A stretch of DNA of 15,097 bases from Phycisphaerae bacterium. GTDB lineage: Bacteria; Planctomycetota; Phycisphaerae; Sedimentisphaerales; SG8-4. This document shows, one piece after another, positions 12,424 through 15,097 of this stretch. The stretch covers positions 1 through 15,097 of the forward strand of contig JAUVYQ010000058.1 of NCBI GenBank assembly GCA_030603035.1, given 5' to 3'. The position numbers and the translations under genes are program-made. Below the pieces are notes generated by a model. It was not told where the DNA came from. It did not search any database and was given only the letters and a program-made list of their open reading frames with translations. Positions within the stretch are counted from its first letter, which is position 1. Every line of letters starts with the position of its first letter.

Positions 12424-13665
12424 TTGATTTTTCTATCAGCGATGTTTAGAATTTTTATTTTGTTCAACTTATGTGAACCGGCGCAAGTTTTGGGTGAGCC
12501 GGCAGATAACTCACAAAAGATATTAAAAACAGAAATGGCTGTAAACTCAGACACACGCAGCATCGAATCGCCCGCGGCGACTGAAATCTATATTTCAGCC
12601 ACGCCCGCCGAAAATGCACCACTGCAGGAGCAGGCGCAGGAAATCTTTTCGGGCATCCGGGACATACTCCGTTCAAAAAAAGCCTATATTCTTCAGGAGC
12701 GGGTTTTTGGCACTCAAAGCGCAACGGAAAAAGTCTTACGTGTGCGGTCAAAAGCGTATGGCGATATTGACGATGGTGTTGCACCAAGCACTCTGGTCGG
12801 CAAGGAAGGAATGGCCGGGCCGTTTGCCGGCATGCAGGTCCACGCTGTCAGCAGTAACACAAAGGCAGAAGTGGTTAATCTGGATGGAACTCCCTGCGGG
12901 CGAATTTTTCGGGTGCCCGGCCGAACGTATCTTACACTTTCAGGCATATCCGCTCCGCAGTCCGAGCGGGCAACCGAACAGGCCAGAGCTTGTCTCGAAA
13001 AAGCCGAATCCGCTCTCAGGCAGCTCGGGACCGATTTCCTTTCAGTCGCGCGCACCTGGATGTGGCTCAAGGACATTCTCTCGTGGTATGACGATTTCAA
13101 TCACGTCAGAAACAAGTTTTTCACCGAGCGGGGACTCATTGGAGAGGGAACTCGGCAGTCAATGCCCGCCAGCACCGGCATTGGGCTTGGCCCGGCTGAC
13201 GGAGGCAAGTGTGCGATGGACCTGACGGCCGTTCTGGAACCAGCAGACTCGACCCAGTACCTTCAGGCGGTGGGAAAACAGCAGTGTGCGCTGGAGTACG
13301 GCTCGGCCTTCTCGCGGGCCGCCCGCAGCATTACGCCGGCGGGAGAAACGGTTTTCGTTTCCGGAACCGCCTCTATCGATGCCAGCGGTGTTACGACAAA
13401 TATCGCCGATGCCGCCGGTCAGATAAATACAACCATAGAAAACGTTCGCGCTGTTCTCCGCGATATGCGCTGCAGTGATGAGGACGTGGTGCAGGTGATT
13501 GCTTATTGTAAAACAACCGAGGTCGAGAAAACATTCAACAGTTTCAAGGACTCTCTGCCCTGGCCCTGGCTAACAGTAATTTGCGACATCTGTCGCCCCG
13601 AGCTGTTGTTTGAAATTGAAGCCACCGCTATGCCTCACAAAGGCAAATCAAAGATTAAAATGTAA
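12424..13665 (+). CDS. two-domain RidA/chorismatase-like superfamily protein
   Basis: The reading frame is open from TTG at 12412. TTG at 12424 has GGAG six bases upstream; ATG at 12442 and 12535 are alternatives, the last giving 376 residues. (Residue numbers here count from 12412.) The C-terminal part is RidA-like: VFVSGTASIDASG (314-326), INTTIENVRAVLRDM (338-352), VVQVIAYCKTTE (359-370), ELLFEIEATA (397-406). The first half has a second, diverged domain with PFAGMQVHAV, VPGRTYLTLSGIS, ARTWMWLKDILSWYDDFNHVRN and MPASTGIG. This double fold with VSGTASI resembles chorismatases (FkbO/Hyg5/XanB2), which cleave chorismate, but the match is partial. The catalytic Arg of RidA imine hydrolases appears absent: PWPWLTV stands where it is expected. 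If an upstream start is used, a short hydrophobic segment (IFLSAMFRIFILFNLC) would precede the domains. No substrate can be named. Confidence 0.7.
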   Translation: MIFLSAMFRIFILFNLCEPAQVLGEPADNSQKILKTEMAVNSDTRSIESPAATEIYISATPAENAPLQEQAQEIFSGIRDILRSKKAYILQERVFGTQSATEKVLRVRSKAYGDIDDGVAPSTLVGKEGMAGPFAGMQVHAVSSNTKAEVVNLDGTPCGRIFRVPGRTYLTLSGISAPQSERATEQARACLEKAESALRQLGTDFLSVARTWMWLKDILSWYDDFNHVRNKFFTERGLIGEGTRQSMPASTGIGLGPADGGKCAMDLTAVLEPADSTQYLQAVGKQQCALEYGSAFSRAARSITPAGETVFVSGTASIDASGVTTNIADAAGQINTTIENVRAVLRDMRCSDEDVVQVIAYCKTTEVEKTFNSFKDSLPWPWLTVICDICRPELLFEIEATAMPHKGKSKIKM

Positions 13666-13746
13666 AATGCAAAATTACATTGCAAAATGCAAAATTTTCT
13701 TCTGTTCTTTTTGAACTTTTATTCGTCATTTTGCACTTTGATTTTT
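13657..13746. repeat. AAAATGC heptamer array with inverted arm between convergent genes
   Basis: On the plus strand AAAATGT, AAAATGC, AAAATTA, a six-base unit, AAAATGC and AAAATTT follow each other (13657-13697). On the minus strand AAAATGA, AAAGTGC and AAAAATC lie at 13726-13746. The stop codons of both flanking genes fall inside the two arms. The opposed arms could pair weakly and may act as a two-way terminator. Confidence 0.75.
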
Positions 13747-15097
13747 GATACGCCTGTCAGAAGCGTATGTATCCATATTTGATTTTTTCTTCAGATGGAT
13801 TTGAATCACCGTAATGTCAGCGGGGGTAATACCGCTTATTCGAGAAGCCTGAGCAAGCGTGCTCGGCCTGAAGAGCGATAACTTCTCTTTCGCCTCCGCC
13901 CGAAGATGGGTAATCTCATTATAATCCAGATTCAGCGGAATCTTCTTTTTCTCCAGAGTCTGCAAACTTGCCACCAGGCGCTGCTGTTTGGCTAAATAAC
14001 CCTCATATTTGGCGTCGATAATTGCCGCCTGCAATACATCTCCCCGGAAACCGGCATTCTTAATATCAGGCCTGCCGCTGAGCGCTTCCGCAATGGTATT
14101 ATTCGGCTGCCGAAGTTGCTCCCACAAGCTTCGCCCCTGCGAACGGCTGCTTTGCAGATAACTTTTAAGTTTAGCAATGTCTTCAAGCTTATTCTGGAAC
14201 ATCCTCCATCGGTTTTCACCCACAAGGCCGACCGATTTGCCGATTTGCGTCAATCTTCGGTCCGCAGTATCGGCCCTTAAGGACAATCGATACTCAGCCC
14301 GCGACGTGAACATCCGGTAAGGCTCATCAATTCCTTTCGTCAGCAAATCGTCTATAAGCACCCCGATATATGCCTGGTCTCTGCCGAGAACAATCGGCTC
14401 GGAGGACAGCATTTTTCCGGCTGCGTTTATACCAGCCATAATACCCTGCCCCGCCGCCTCTTCATAACCGCTGGTCCCGTTTATCTGCCCTGCCAGAAAC
14501 AGCCCTGATATCTTCCTGGTCTCCAGATTGGGCTTTAGCTGAATCGGCGGACAATAATCGTACTCAATTGCATAGCCATAATGAATAATCCGTGCGTTCT
14601 CCGTTCCCGGCAGCAAGCTGAGGATTTGTTCCTGAACGTCTTTCGGCATAGAGGTAAAAAGACCGTTGCAGTAAATCGTCTTTATATTTTCTTCCTCCGG
14701 CTCCAAAAAGATTCGATGCTGCTTCTTATCCGCGAACCTGACGACCTTCCCTTCGATGCTCGGACAATAACGTGGGTCGGCGCCTTTTATCTGGCCTGAA
14801 GAAAGCGGAGCACGATGCAAATTGTCCCGAAGCAGCTTGTGTATATCTTCGTTGGTATACGTAATCCAGCACGGCACCTGGGGGCGGTCTATTTTTTCAG
14901 TCATAAACGAAAACGGCACCGGCGGCTTATCCCCGGGCTGCACCTGCAACTTGCTCATATCCACCGTCCCGGCATCTAATCTCGGCGTCGTATCCGTCGA
15001 CATCCGCCCGAGTTCCAGTCCCATCCGCTTCAAACTCCGCGAAAGCTCTACACTGGGCGGCTCCGCGAGCCTGCCGCCGGCCCACCGCTCACTACCA
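13726..15097 (-). CDS. mnmG: MnmG (GidA), tRNA uridine 5-carboxymethylaminomethyl modification enzyme (5' end beyond window)
   Basis: The frame is open to the right edge: upstream of the TTG at 15033 it continues as GSERWAGGRLAEPPSVELSR, which matches the MnmG core, so about 170 N-terminal residues including the FAD Rossmann motif are outside. About 456 residues are visible. Both family signatures are present: AGQINGTSGYEEAAGQGI with AGINAAGK, and MFTSRAEYRLSLRADTADRR. The C-terminal helical region that meets MnmE is present (FRPSTLAQASRISGITPADI, IQIHLKKK). MnmG with MnmE modifies U34 of several tRNAs using FAD and tetrahydrofolate, in the cytoplasm. After IHLKKK the protein carries about 18 extra residues (SNMDTYASDRRIKNQSAK), the last of them encoded by the heptamer repeat. 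The gene is convergent with the RidA-like gene, with 60 bases between the stops. Confidence 0.96.
   Translation of the reverse strand, partial: GSERWAGGRLAEPPSVELSRSLKRMGLELGRMSTDTTPRLDAGTVDMSKLQVQPGDKPPVPFSFMTEKIDRPQVPCWITYTNEDIHKLLRDNLHRAPLSSGQIKGADPRYCPSIEGKVVRFADKKQHRIFLEPEEENIKTIYCNGLFTSMPKDVQEQILSLLPGTENARIIHYGYAIEYDYCPPIQLKPNLETRKISGLFLAGQINGTSGYEEAAGQGIMAGINAAGKMLSSEPIVLGRDQAYIGVLIDDLLTKGIDEPYRMFTSRAEYRLSLRADTADRRLTQIGKSVGLVGENRWRMFQNKLEDIAKLKSYLQSSRSQGRSLWEQLRQPNNTIAEALSGRPDIKNAGFRGDVLQAAIIDAKYEGYLAKQQRLVASLQTLEKKKIPLNLDYNEITHLRAEAKEKLSLFRPSTLAQASRISGITPADITVIQIHLKKKSNMDTYASDRRIKNQSAK

Noticed and set aside
12614..13225. 203-residue plus-strand frame within the RidA-like gene
   Set aside because: It is a shifted frame over sequence whose main frame carries conserved RidA-type motifs.

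Overview
The window looks like a bacterial chromosome segment of moderate GC content. Gene content and the many short dispersed repeats suggest a Planctomycetota/Phycisphaerae-type bacterium, but that assignment is an inference from style; no marker here proves it. Most of the window (1-10877) is one minus-strand operon for a type II secretion system (T2SS). It reads from right to left: a sigma70-type promoter (10849-10877), gspE ATPase, gspF inner-membrane platform, a large exported HEAT-repeat protein that is not a standard T2SS part, the major pseudopilin gspG, the minor pseudopilins gspH, gspI, gspJ and gspK, and a PilM/GspL-like assembly protein cut by the left edge. Several junctions overlap by a few bases (gspG/gspH, gspJ/gspK, gspK/gspL-like), which suggests translational coupling. 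The secretin (gspD), gspC, gspM and prepilin peptidase are not in view.

The middle part (10811-11558) is mostly non-coding. It holds the operon promoter, an unassigned AT-rich stretch, a minus-strand tRNA-Ser(CGA), a perfect 24-bp palindrome and a good promoter for hisA. On the plus strand, hisA (histidine biosynthesis) is followed by a two-domain protein of the RidA/chorismatase-like superfamily. That gene converges on mnmG (tRNA wobble uridine modification), whose 5' part lies beyond the right edge.

The most unusual feature is the density of small repeat elements placed at gene ends or inside genes. (1) A 64-bp inverted-repeat element lies in the leader of gspJ and adds a second prepilin-type cleavage motif ahead of the real one. 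(2) The same GC-rich palindrome sits inside gspJ and gspF in two different reading frames, with both genes kept open. (3) Heptanucleotide tandem arrays sit at the 5' ends of gspK, gspH and gspF and at the convergent 3' ends of the RidA-like gene and mnmG; three of these four loci also have an inverted copy of the unit nearby. (4) A 9-bp-period array in inverted arms fills the gspH-gspI gap. Together these look like several families of short mobile or slippage-prone repeats that colonise this operon while sparing protein function.
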